This document shows positions 15,642-23,736 of a stretch of 49,340 nucleotides of DNA, one piece after another. The notes below the pieces were generated by a model. The model was given only the letters and a program-made list of their open reading frames with translations, ran no database searches and was not told the origin of the DNA. Origin of the DNA: Alphaproteobacteria bacterium (GTDB lineage Bacteria; Pseudomonadota; Alphaproteobacteria; UBA9655). The stretch's first letter is position 1, and every line of letters starts with the position of its first letter. A program made the position numbers and the translations under genes. The DNA is taken from contig JABDDK010000009.1 in the NCBI GenBank assembly GCA_013287665.1, positions 1-49,340 on the forward strand, in the 5' to 3' direction.

Positions 15642-16070
15642 TTAATTCGAAGTTTTTATGTTCTTTACGCGGCTTTTCCCTAGACCAAAATCTTTTGCAA
15701 GATGGCTTCGACGTTTTGCGTAATTCGGAGCAACCATTGGATAATCTGGAGCAAGCCCCCACCGTTCCCTATATTGGTTAGGTGTCATGTTATAAGTTGT
15801 CTTAAGGTAACGCTTTAGCATTTTCAGGCGACGTCCATCTTCAAGACACACGATGTAGTCGGGGTGAACAGAATTATTAATGGGGACAACAGGCTCTGAA
15901 CGCCCTTGATGGACATAAGCACTGCTTGATCCTACCTCAGTTAAACTTCTGTGTATTTGTTGAATAAAGCCCGGCAACTCTGACGTGGGTATATTATTTT
16001 TTGAAACATAGCAGGCCACAATATGCGCAACCAAGGATATAGTATCTAATGATTCTGTTTTTTCTGTCAT
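15642..16070 (-). CDS. mucR: Ros/MucR-family transcriptional regulator
   Basis: A 142-residue regulator typical of alphaproteobacteria, with the C-terminal Ros/MucR zinc-finger domain: VCLEDGRRLKMLKRYLKTTYNM, TPNQYRERWGL, PDYPMVAPNYAKRRS. The family binds AT-rich DNA, controls exopolysaccharide, motility and cell-cycle genes, and represses its own promoter. A strong promoter lies upstream, with a perfect 16-bp AT-rich palindrome between it and the start codon, which fits autoregulation. An intrinsic terminator follows. The gene is therefore a single-gene unit inside a longer gene string. Confidence 0.92.
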   Translation of the reverse strand: MTEKTESLDTISLVAHIVACYVSKNNIPTSELPGFIQQIHRSLTEVGSSSAYVHQGRSEPVVPINNSVHPDYIVCLEDGRRLKMLKRYLKTTYNMTPNQYRERWGLAPDYPMVAPNYAKRRSHLAKDFGLGKSRVKNIKTSN

Positions 16071-16087
16071 TTTTATAACCTTTTTCC

Positions 16088-16103
16088 AAATCTAATTAGA
16101 TTT
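16088..16103. promoter_or_regulatory. Perfect 16-bp palindrome, candidate MucR operator
   Basis: AAATCTAATTAGATTT reads the same on both strands. It begins two bases past the -10 box of the mucR promoter and ends 17 bases before the start codon. Its core TCTAATTAGA recurs upstream of glmM at 49295-49304. Confidence 0.65.
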
Positions 16104-16104
16104 C

Positions 16105-16133
16105 TATATATTACATTTGAAAAGTGTAATCAA
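16105..16133 (-). promoter_or_regulatory. mucR promoter
   Basis: On the minus strand TTGATT (16128-16133) and TATATA (16105-16110) are separated by exactly 17 bases, ending 34 bases before the start codon. Consensus match; no expression evidence. Confidence 0.6.
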
Positions 16134-16142
16134 CACAAAAAT

Positions 16143-16586
16143 TTAGAGCTTCTTTATGTAATTCCATGCTGAAACATATTTATTTTCTTCTCGTTGGTAA
16201 TAATTTGGTCTTTTGCTTATTAAATTAAACCCCTGTTTTAAATAGAAAAGATGAGCTCCTTCATTATCTTCAGCCACTTCGATAAAGAGAGTTGAAACCC
16301 CTTGCTCCCCAAGACGTTGAAAAAGGGCGTCTAACAAATGACTTCCCAGCCCCCTTCTCTGGAAATCTGGGGCTACGACAAGTGTTAATATTTCAGCTTC
16401 CTCTCCAATCTCTCGCCACAGGATGTAGCCACATAGCTTTCCGCCTTCCTCACTCTTCAACCCTTGAGTGAGAGGATCCGCCAAAAATTCTTCGAAATCC
16501 TTTTCCGACCAGCCTTTATAAAAGGACAGCTGGTGAAGACGAGCGGCGTCTGGACAGTCCGTGAGGGTTAGCTTTTGGGTGCGCAT
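16143..16586 (-). CDS. rimI: Ribosomal protein S18 alanine N-acetyltransferase-like (RimI)
   Basis: A 147-residue GNAT enzyme. The acetyl-CoA loop is RRGLGSHLL (about residues 77-85), followed by the core FIEVAEDNEGAHLFYLKQGF and the aromatic C-terminal motif RPNYYQ. It directly follows tsaB, overlapping it by 19 bases, and the tsaB-rimI pairing is common in bacteria. By family it acetylates the N-terminus of ribosomal protein S18; relaxed protein specificity is also known in this group. The name rests on family and neighbour. Confidence 0.88.
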   Translation of the reverse strand: MRTQKLTLTDCPDAARLHQLSFYKGWSEKDFEEFLADPLTQGLKSEEGGKLCGYILWREIGEEAEILTLVVAPDFQRRGLGSHLLDALFQRLGEQGVSTLFIEVAEDNEGAHLFYLKQGFNLISKRPNYYQREENKYVSAWNYIKKL

Positions 16587-17191
16587 TTTTCAACGGGAAA
16601 GGATACATCGGCTTCTCGCACGTAAAAGGGAGCAGGATCACCGAAAAGGTCTGGTGTTTTGAAATAAGCGTTTGCCAATAGTTGTGCCCCTTGTAATGAA
16701 GGCTGAATTTCTTTAAAAGATAGCCCGTCTAAGAGGGGATGAACACCACTTCCTGCAACAATCGAAGTGATGAGCTCTTTTTCAATTTCCTCTCGCGTTA
16801 AACTACGCGCTATTTGAGGAATCCCTTTTTTAAAGCGCCTTGCATATACGTCTTGCCGCCTTGCCTCAATGAGGATAAGAACATCATCCTGCGGTTCAAT
16901 TCCAAGGTAGTTTGCCGTAAAACTATCGATTCCTTTGATGGGAATATTCCACCCCAGCCCAAGCCCTTTCGCAAAAGCAATTCCTAAGCGGATACCTGTA
17001 AAGGAGCCAGGCCCGACATTAACAAGGATTTGATCAACCTTATGATCGCCCATAACTTCTTTTACAAGCTCAGGCAAAAGGGCCGCTTGACTCCTCTCTT
17101 GGTCCCGTTCTCCAAAAGCAATTTCATGATGATCTTCCCACAGGGCACATGAGGCAACCCATCCAGCGGTATCAATCGCAAGAATCTTCAT
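16568..17191 (-). CDS. tsaB: tRNA N6-threonylcarbamoyladenosine biosynthesis protein TsaB
   Basis: The start is placed at the ATG at 17189-17191, which overlaps the upstream stop by ATGA and follows GGAAGG. The 207-residue protein has the ASKHA-type start MKILAIDTAG and the signature GPGSFTGIR (60-68). TsaB is the scaffold partner of TsaD in t6A37 synthesis and has no complete active site of its own. It sits between the lpxL-like gene and rimI in one minus-strand string. Confidence 0.93.
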   Translation of the reverse strand: MKILAIDTAGWVASCALWEDHHEIAFGERDQERSQAALLPELVKEVMGDHKVDQILVNVGPGSFTGIRLGIAFAKGLGLGWNIPIKGIDSFTANYLGIEPQDDVLILIEARRQDVYARRFKKGIPQIARSLTREEIEKELITSIVAGSGVHPLLDGLSFKEIQPSLQGAQLLANAYFKTPDLFGDPAPFYVREADVSFPVEKCAPKS

Positions 17192-18081
17192 ACGTCCTTC
17201 CACCGACGATGAATCCAAAGCCACTGACTAGGGCGCTCTTTCACCCATTCACCCACCATATCATTGATGTGGAGAAGCAAATTATACATATCCTTTGGTT
17301 GATCCCCACTCGGTTTAAAATCAATCATCGGATAAAAAGTGACACGAAATTTAGCATTATCAAGACGTTCACTACGTGCAGGAAGCAAAGGACAATCTTG
17401 ATTGAGGTACATTCTTGCAACACCCTTAGCGGTCATGGCCTCACGCCCCAGAAAAGGAACGGAAATCCCTTCACCCATCTTTTGATCAATCAAAAGAAGC
17501 GCATGCTCCCCATTTTTAATAAGAGACAGAAGGTTCCGAGGGCCATCCCCCTTCTTCGTTATCACGTTCTTAACGGCTAGCTTTTGACAGTAAAGCATCA
17601 ACGCATCCACGTAAGGGTTATTCGCATTCCGGTACATTTGAGTCAGGTCAAACCCAACAGATTGAGCCGCAAGTGTTATCATCTGCCAATTGCCCGTATG
17701 GGCCGTAAACATAATTCCTGGCTTGCCGTCATTTTGAAACTCTTTCAAATGCTCAAGCCCCACGATTTCGATATTCTTCAGGGTTTTTCCGTCCCAAAAA
17801 GCATCCGCATTCGCGTATTCTGCCGCAAGCCGACCATAGTTATCCCACATATCCGCAACAATGATCTCAATCTCTTGTGAGGTCAGTTCCGGAAAACACT
17901 TCTTCAAACTTGACCGCGCTCTTTCACTATAGGGAAGCAACGGCCCTGCCTTACGCCCAATCCATCCCCCAAAGGCAATCGAAGGCTTAGACGGCAGCAA
18001 ATAATGGAAAAGAATGAAGGCAATCCAAACAAAGAAGGCTTCAATTAAATGCCTAATTTTCTTGAAATAACGACGCTTCAC
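17188..18081 (-). CDS. LpxL/LpxM/HtrB-family lipid A acyltransferase
   Basis: A 297-residue inner-membrane acyltransferase of the lysophospholipid/HtrB type that adds secondary acyl chains to lipid A. There is an N-terminal membrane helix (about 12-30). The catalytic region reads AHTGNWQM with His128; the acidic residue usually found four positions after the His is Gln133 here, where the family has Glu (HxGNWE). Later blocks (ALLLIDQKMGEGISVPFLG, SQWLWIHRRW) match the family. The start is a GTG preceded by AAAGGTG. It leads tsaB and rimI with an ATGA overlap. The Gln could reduce activity or reflect a subfamily variant. Confidence 0.88.
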   Translation of the reverse strand: MKRRYFKKIRHLIEAFFVWIAFILFHYLLPSKPSIAFGGWIGRKAGPLLPYSERARSSLKKCFPELTSQEIEIIVADMWDNYGRLAAEYANADAFWDGKTLKNIEIVGLEHLKEFQNDGKPGIMFTAHTGNWQMITLAAQSVGFDLTQMYRNANNPYVDALMLYCQKLAVKNVITKKGDGPRNLLSLIKNGEHALLLIDQKMGEGISVPFLGREAMTAKGVARMYLNQDCPLLPARSERLDNAKFRVTFYPMIDFKPSGDQPKDMYNLLLHINDMVGEWVKERPSQWLWIHRRWKDV

Positions 18082-18154
18082 TTGTTCACCTTTCGTACAA
18101 CTATTTAGTTAAACAGCACATTATAAAGTAATATGCAAGATAATCCTATTCATC

Positions 18155-18384
18155 ACGGTAAACGCATCTAAATAGTAAAGAAACCCTATCCCCACTGGCG
18201 TCGTCCTCGCGAACGCGGGGATCCAGGATAAACAACTCATTCCGATAGGAATGGAGGGCTCTCTTTTATAAAAGGATGTTGAATTGCTTACGCAATAAGT
18301 CATTTGCCCTGGATCCCCGCGTTCGCGAGGACGACGCCGTTGGGGACGTTAGGTGCTCCCTAAACTTTAGATGCGTTTACCCTG
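18155..18384. mobile_element. MITE-like palindromic element, type 2 (R4)
   Basis: A non-coding element bounded by GGTAAACGCATCTAAA (18157-18172) and its exact complement TTTAGATGCGTTTACC (18366-18381). It is flanked by the 10-bp direct repeat CCTATTCATC (18145-18154 and 18385-18394). The interior holds inverted GTCGTCCTCGCGAACGC arms and GGATCC blocks like those of R1-R3 but has different ends. It occupies the middle of the 18082-18750 gap. From 18395 to 18750 I see only AT-rich DNA with short inverted repeats (for example TGAGCA..TGCTCA near 18490) and no supported gene. Confidence 0.85.
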
Positions 18385-18750
18385 CCTATTCATCGGTTTA
18401 TATAAATTGCTCGGGATATGTTAAGAGAAATTCATCGAGAGGGATATTCTGAACGTTTGTACATCATATCTCCTAATTTTACTCAATACATTGAGCAATT
18501 TTGCTCATTATGTCAAACAATTTCACTCAATATCTTTCCAATGTGTTGAAAAACAACAACAAATGATTTGGTATGTATGTGAGTTTGATCTAAGTGAATT
18601 TGTTCAATTTGAGGATGACTTATGTATAAGACTTGGAATTCGGTTTCAGCATAACAGTTATATAAACCCTTAAGATAAAAACTTCTTTCAAACGTTAGAT
18701 TTTTTTGGTAGAGTAATAGTAAGAAAGTATTCTTAAATGAAGTGCACAAA

Positions 18751-19041
18751 ATGAAACAAAATACAATTCTCAACTCATTAAAAAAAGACCAGAAATACCT
18801 CACAGCTAGCGGAGTGCAGTCGTTATCGATTTTTGGATCATTTGCAAGGGGTGAAGAAAAGAAATCGAGCGATATTGATCTTCTTGTAACTTTCAATAAG
18901 CCTATAGGATTATTCGCATTTCTTAAGCTTAAAGATCATTTAGAAGGAATTCTTGGACGTCGTGTTGACCTCGTAACTGAACAAGCGCTCCATCCTCGCT
19001 TACGCAATCAAATTCTTAAAGATAAAATAAATGTCCTCTAG
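18751..19041 (+). CDS. MNT-type minimal nucleotidyltransferase, solitary
   Basis: A 96-residue protein of the minimal nucleotidyltransferase (MNT) family. The polymerase-beta signature is complete: GSFARGEEKKSSDIDLLV with Gly-Ser and the two Asp residues. Such proteins usually pair with a HEPN toxin and act as the antitoxin by modifying it, but no HEPN gene is beside it: the next gene is lpxK on the opposite strand, overlapping by 4 bases. The start is taken as the ATG at 18751; a GTG three codons upstream is possible. It is either an orphan antitoxin or the remains of a module. Confidence 0.85.
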   Translation: MKQNTILNSLKKDQKYLTASGVQSLSIFGSFARGEEKKSSDIDLLVTFNKPIGLFAFLKLKDHLEGILGRRVDLVTEQALHPRLRNQILKDKINVL

Positions 19042-19982
19042 AGATTAATTCGACTCTTAATAAACTGATAAATCCCTTCAGGATCCTCAAACTCGATCTT
19101 GATATCAAGGACGTTCACCTGATCTTGCCAATCTTTTGGAAGTTTCACCCAGTCCTTGCGGGTTGTAATCAATTGCGCGTTATGTTCATTTGCGAGGGTT
19201 AAAAGCCACTGCAGATCCTTATCTTCATATACATTGTGATCGGGAAAACTTTTCTTCGCAATCAAATCTATCCCTTCCTTTTTCAAGGAATTATAGAACT
19301 TCTCAGGAAAGCCTAACCCACAAAAGGCAACAACACGTCCAACTTTAAGAGGTTGGGACACGGACTTTGCATTAAAAATCTGTCTGCCAAGCTGAGTCTC
19401 AATTCCCCCAATTCCGATAAAGGCATCGGTTCGCTTGAACCCCTCACTCAGCGATTCCCTTAAGGGTCCAGCGGGGATCACCTGACCATTCCCAAATCCT
19501 TGCGTCTTATCCACGACGACAAAAGAAATGTCCTTATAAAGACTTCTTGTTTGATGTCCATCATCGAGGATGATCAGCTCAGCCCCTTGATCAATGGCAG
19601 CTTGAACGCCGGAGGGTCTATGCTTCGCAACCCATGTGGGGGCTTGCTGTGCAAGTAAAAGAGGTTCATCTCCCACCTCCTGATAATTATGGTGTGAAGG
19701 TTCAACCCGTAAGGGCCCCTTTACACTTCCCCCATAACCCCGGGTTACAATATGAACATTCTTCCCCTTTTCTTGCAAGAGTAGCGCAAGCGCTATGGCA
19801 GTCGGCGTCTTTCCTGAACCGCCACTGACGATATTTCCCACGCTTATGATTGGGACTGAAAAATGCTGTGGTTTTGCAAATGAGGAGAGAACTTTTCCAC
19901 CCCATCCATAAAGCCATCCTAGAGGCCGCAGAAGGGTCGAAATAACACCTGGCGGTTCATGCCAGAAGGATGGAGTTCTCAT
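19038..19982 (-). CDS. lpxK: Tetraacyldisaccharide 4'-kinase LpxK
   Basis: A 314-residue kinase that phosphorylates the 4' position of the lipid A disaccharide at the inner membrane. It shows the N-terminal membrane-proximal helix (STLLRPLGWLYGW) and the P-loop GSGKTPTA (about 56-63). TRGYGG, DDGHQ and the C-terminal ITTRKDWVKLP block are also present. The ATG overlaps the waaA stop (ATGA), so it is co-translated last in the msbA-LPLAT-waaA-lpxK string. Length is normal. Confidence 0.94.
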   Translation of the reverse strand: MRTPSFWHEPPGVISTLLRPLGWLYGWGGKVLSSFAKPQHFSVPIISVGNIVSGGSGKTPTAIALALLLQEKGKNVHIVTRGYGGSVKGPLRVEPSHHNYQEVGDEPLLLAQQAPTWVAKHRPSGVQAAIDQGAELIILDDGHQTRSLYKDISFVVVDKTQGFGNGQVIPAGPLRESLSEGFKRTDAFIGIGGIETQLGRQIFNAKSVSQPLKVGRVVAFCGLGFPEKFYNSLKKEGIDLIAKKSFPDHNVYEDKDLQWLLTLANEHNAQLITTRKDWVKLPKDWQDQVNVLDIKIEFEDPEGIYQFIKSRINL

Positions 19983-21256
19983 TCCCGTACCTCCCGCAAG
20001 GAGCTTAAATAAGGGTTTAAAAGTATCGTAAGGTCCTTGAGTCCCTTCTCCCGGTACTTTGCAAGAGGAGAAGGTTCTTCATAGGTTTCCTTTTTACCTT
20101 TAAGCCAAGGCGCAACATGGGACGATAATGTGTTCTCATCTGTGACAACCTGGCTCAATTTCAGGCTTGCTAATGTATCATAGAGTTGCGGATTATTAAA
20201 CGTATGGACCCCGTGAAGAACATAAGCCCCCATTTGGGCAGCTTCAATAGGGTTATGCCCTCCCTTCGGCACAAACGTTGCCCCCATAAAGACAACGGGG
20301 GACAGTGCAAAAAAGACACCTAATTCCCCCATCGTATTCCCAATATAAAGCTCAACATCCTTAAGAGATTTTGTTTCCGTTCTGAGGGAGGCTTTAATGC
20401 CTTCTTTTGATGCAAGATTTTGGATAACTGAACCTCTTCCAATATGGCGGGGAACAAGGATTGTGAGCAGATCCGGATACATTCTCTGAAGGTCTTTGTG
20501 GGCTTTCAAAATAATCTCATCTTCACCGGGCTGGGTACTTGCAGCAAGCCAGAGTGGTCTATCCCCAATTTCCTTTTTAAAGTCTTCATATTTTTTAACG
20601 TCCACCCCTCCTAAGGGTGATATCAAGAGTTTTGCATTTCCCATAATAGAAATATTCTCCGCCCCTAAAGCGTGGAAGTATATGGCTTGCTCTTCCGATT
20701 GGACGGCGCACAGCTCGAGACGAGACAGAAGAGGTGAAATCATGCTCTTTAGTTTTTTCCAATTTGCATAGCTTTTTCCAGACATCCGTCCATTTAACAA
20801 AACGGTAGGAATGGCTCGGACTTGAGTCCCATGCAAAAGGTTAGGCCAAAGCTCTGATTCAATCCAAATTGCAAGATCAGGCTGCCAGTGGTTTAAAAAG
20901 CGGTTCACAGCTTGGGGAGTATCAACAGGGCAATACTGGTGGGTTACATTCTTCGGAAGCCTTGCTCCCACAACTTTTGCAGACGTTGGTGTTGTTGTTG
21001 TTAACAACACATGAATGCGGGGGTATTCCTTTTGGATGGCTTGTATAATCGTGAGCGCCGCCACCGCCTCACCCACACTGACAGCATTGACCCATAAAAG
21101 AGGAAGGTCAGGCCTTGCTATTTTTGAGTGCCCTAAACGTTCATGAATCCGGGTTTTGTCCTCATGTCCCTTGTGCGCTCTCCACGCTAAATAACCTGAA
21201 ATTAACGGTGCACTTGCCCATAAAAGTCCATAATATCCACTTCGTAAGAGACTCAT
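19979..21256 (-). CDS. waaA: 3-deoxy-D-manno-octulosonic acid transferase
   Basis: Also called kdtA. The start is placed at the ATG at 21254-21256, which overlaps the upstream stop (ATGA) and follows CAGGAGA. The 425-residue protein is a GT-B glycosyltransferase (GT30) anchored by an N-terminal helix. It transfers Kdo from CMP-Kdo to lipid A precursor. Recognised blocks are LWVNAVSVGEAVAA, ESELWPN, LLNGRMSGKSY and the C-terminal GGHNPIEAAQMG. Its place between an LPLAT gene and lpxK is the common lipid A layout. Confidence 0.93.
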   Translation of the reverse strand: MSLLRSGYYGLLWASAPLISGYLAWRAHKGHEDKTRIHERLGHSKIARPDLPLLWVNAVSVGEAVAALTIIQAIQKEYPRIHVLLTTTTPTSAKVVGARLPKNVTHQYCPVDTPQAVNRFLNHWQPDLAIWIESELWPNLLHGTQVRAIPTVLLNGRMSGKSYANWKKLKSMISPLLSRLELCAVQSEEQAIYFHALGAENISIMGNAKLLISPLGGVDVKKYEDFKKEIGDRPLWLAASTQPGEDEIILKAHKDLQRMYPDLLTILVPRHIGRGSVIQNLASKEGIKASLRTETKSLKDVELYIGNTMGELGVFFALSPVVFMGATFVPKGGHNPIEAAQMGAYVLHGVHTFNNPQLYDTLASLKLSQVVTDENTLSSHVAPWLKGKKETYEEPSPLAKYREKGLKDLTILLNPYLSSLREVRE

Positions 21257-21930
21257 GCAGTCTCCTGACCACAATAGAGATCCGCCCTTTGCGTAATGTC
21301 CTTTAAGCAGGTCTCCAGCTCCAAACGCAATTCTTCTTCACTTTTTTTACTCCCCACAACATCAATCATCGGACCATAAATCACAACGCCTTTCCCAAAA
21401 GGAAAGGGGACGAAAAAGCGATCCCAGCTTTTCATAAATTTACCTCTCGTTGAGGAATAGGAAATGGGCATAATGGCAGCTCCACCAAGTCTAGCCATGT
21501 GTATAATTCCAAGACTTGCTTGATAACGCGGTCCTCGTGGACCATCTGGTGTGACCCCTGCAGATTCACCTTTTTTCAACGTCTTTACACAATTCAGCAG
21601 AGCGCGTCGCCCTCCCCTATTGGACGACCCTGCAATCCATCCATACCCAAAACTTTGTGTTGTCCGAGCAATAATTTCCCCATCGGGATGGCTTGAAATC
21701 AGCATGTGCAGCTTATGAAGACCTCCCCAAACCTTAAACATCATGAGAAGGCGTCCATGCCAAAAGCAGGCGATAACGGGTTTTTTGTCCTCCCAATAGG
21801 GACTTGGATGTTCTTTCCCATAAAACGTCCATTTTCCAGAGATCCAGATGAGCCTTACATACTGCGTGATAAGAAAGGCCGCAAATCTTCTCATGACAGT
21901 TGATCTTCGAATTTTCTTTAAAATAGACAA
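21253..21930 (-). CDS. DUF374 lysophospholipid acyltransferase-family protein
   Basis: A 225-residue protein of the DUF374 group within the LPLAT superfamily. Visible blocks are ACFWHGRLLMM (an HxxxxM variant of the acyltransferase His box), SSHPDGEIIARTTQSFGYGWIAGSSNRGGRRAL and TPDGPRGPRY. DUF374 proteins are regularly found between msbA and waaA and are thought to act in lipid A or phospholipid acylation, but the reaction is not established. The start is a TTG: AGGAGAG sits immediately after the msbA stop and six bases before it. Confidence 0.87.
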   Translation of the reverse strand: MSILKKIRRSTVMRRFAAFLITQYVRLIWISGKWTFYGKEHPSPYWEDKKPVIACFWHGRLLMMFKVWGGLHKLHMLISSHPDGEIIARTTQSFGYGWIAGSSNRGGRRALLNCVKTLKKGESAGVTPDGPRGPRYQASLGIIHMARLGGAAIMPISYSSTRGKFMKSWDRFFVPFPFGKGVVIYGPMIDVVGSKKSEEELRLELETCLKDITQRADLYCGQETA

Positions 21931-21941
21931 TCCTTACTCTC

Positions 21942-23726
21942 CTACGACGCGACCTTGAGCGTATCGGTCACGAATTGAAGTTCCACAAGACGGGAATAAG
22001 TCTTGTTGTTTTTAAGAAGCTCGTGATGGGTCCCCATCTCTGCAACCTCTCCTTCTTCAATCACATAAATCATATCCGCATCAACAACAGTGGACAGGCG
22101 ATGAGCCACAACAATCGTTGTGCGCCCTTCCATTAACCGATCAAGGGCCGCTTGGACTTGCCGCTCAGATTCCGTATCAAGAGAAGACGTCGCCTCATCA
22201 AGCAACAAAAGAGGTGCATTTTTAAGCATCGCTCGAGCAATCGACAATCGCTGACGTTGACCCCCTGAAAGACGCACACCTTGCTCTCCAACGACCGTAT
22301 CATACCCTTGAGGGAGAGCCATGATAAAGGTGTGAGCCGCCGCTGCTTTTGCAGCATTCACAATTTCTTCTTCTGACGCTCTCCACCGTCCATAAGCAAT
22401 ATTGGCTCTAACACTATCATCAAAGAGGATCACTTCTTGACTTACAAGAGCCATTTGAGAGCGGAGCGAACTTAACGTCACTTCACGAATATCATGACCA
22501 TCTATCGAGATTGATCCTGAACTCACGTCATAAAACCTTGGAATAAGATTCAAAAGAGTTGATTTCCCAGATCCTGAGGGTCCTACCAAGGCAATGCGCT
22601 GGCCCGCACGAATATCTAATGAAATGTTCTTCAACGCACTTTTACCATTTGGATAGGCAAAACAAACGTTATTCAAAAGAATTTTTCCCTTTTTCACCTC
22701 CAAATGAGGCGCCTTAGGAAGTGTTGTGATTGTTGGCTTTAAATCCATAATCGCAAAGATGCGAAAAGCGGCGGCCAAACCTTCTTGCAAGTTTGCATTG
22801 AGCCCAGCGAGTCGCTTCATGGGTTCATAGGCAAGTAAAAGAGCTGTAATAAAAGATATAAAGGTGCCTGTCGTCCGATTCCCCGCAATCACTTGAGAGC
22901 CACCGTACAGAATCACAATCACGATCGCAAGACCACCCAACGTTTCCATGATGGGATGTGATGCAGCCCTAACACGGCCCCCTTTTATATTTAACCGACA
23001 AAGGTTATCAATAAGGCGTGACACACGTTTTTTCTCATAACTTTCCATTGCGTAAGATTTGACAACCCTCATTCCCTGAAAAACTTGATGAAGAAGGATT
23101 GTAAACGCCCCCATTTCCTCTTGGGTATTGAGGGAAACTTTCCGCATTTTTTTTCCAATCTTTACAATGGGGAAAATAGCGAGAGGGAAAACAAAAAAAG
23201 CAAATGAGGCGAGCAACCAATCCTGATAAAACATCAGTCCAATCAGAAATATGACCGAAAGCGTATCCTTCCCAATCCCGGTTAAGGTCGTTGTAACAGC
23301 GTTTCGCATAAGATTCACATCATTCGTAAAACGAGAAACGAGCTCGCCACTTGACCGTGCATGAAAATAGGCCAGGTCCGCCATAACAAAGTGATCAAAA
23401 AGACGCTTTTGAATATCCGCAATGATTTTCTGTCCCACATAAATCATACTGACGGACTCTCCAAAACCAGAGATTCCTTTAAGGATAAAAACGGCAAAGA
23501 CCATTAAGGCAACATGGTAAAGCATCGCTTCATTGCGCGACACGAATACATCATCGAAGAGGGGCTGAAGCAATTGGGCCAAAAATGCTGTCGTCAACGC
23601 AGCAACAGCCATGCACACAAGCCCACCCACTATATAAAGTTTGTAGGGTTTTATGTAGTCTTGCCATAAGCGACGCACAAGAGAGAGGCTCGCCTTATCA
23701 GAAAATAGGTCTAAAAAGGTCTTCAT
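21942..23726 (-). CDS. msbA: Lipid A export ABC transporter MsbA
   Basis: The start is set at the ATG at 23724-23726, 10 bases after the ubiA stop; a TTG further upstream lies inside ubiA. The 594-residue half-transporter has six membrane helices, then an ATPase with Walker A GPSGSGKST (near 380), signature LSGGQRQR (near 485), Walker B LLLLDEATSSLD and a switch His in VAHRLS. It flips lipid A-core across the inner membrane. Placement between ubiA and the DUF374-waaA-lpxK genes supports MsbA over a general exporter. Confidence 0.93.
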   Translation of the reverse strand: MKTFLDLFSDKASLSLVRRLWQDYIKPYKLYIVGGLVCMAVAALTTAFLAQLLQPLFDDVFVSRNEAMLYHVALMVFAVFILKGISGFGESVSMIYVGQKIIADIQKRLFDHFVMADLAYFHARSSGELVSRFTNDVNLMRNAVTTTLTGIGKDTLSVIFLIGLMFYQDWLLASFAFFVFPLAIFPIVKIGKKMRKVSLNTQEEMGAFTILLHQVFQGMRVVKSYAMESYEKKRVSRLIDNLCRLNIKGGRVRAASHPIMETLGGLAIVIVILYGGSQVIAGNRTTGTFISFITALLLAYEPMKRLAGLNANLQEGLAAAFRIFAIMDLKPTITTLPKAPHLEVKKGKILLNNVCFAYPNGKSALKNISLDIRAGQRIALVGPSGSGKSTLLNLIPRFYDVSSGSISIDGHDIREVTLSSLRSQMALVSQEVILFDDSVRANIAYGRWRASEEEIVNAAKAAAAHTFIMALPQGYDTVVGEQGVRLSGGQRQRLSIARAMLKNAPLLLLDEATSSLDTESERQVQAALDRLMEGRTTIVVAHRLSTVVDADMIYVIEEGEVAEMGTHHELLKNNKTYSRLVELQFVTDTLKVAS

Positions 23727-23736
23727 TTCTATTTTT

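Noticed and set aside
18418-18673. Short frames in the AT-rich region before the MNT gene
   Set aside because: No ribosome sites and no recognisable motifs; possibly decayed sequence, but not supportable as genes.
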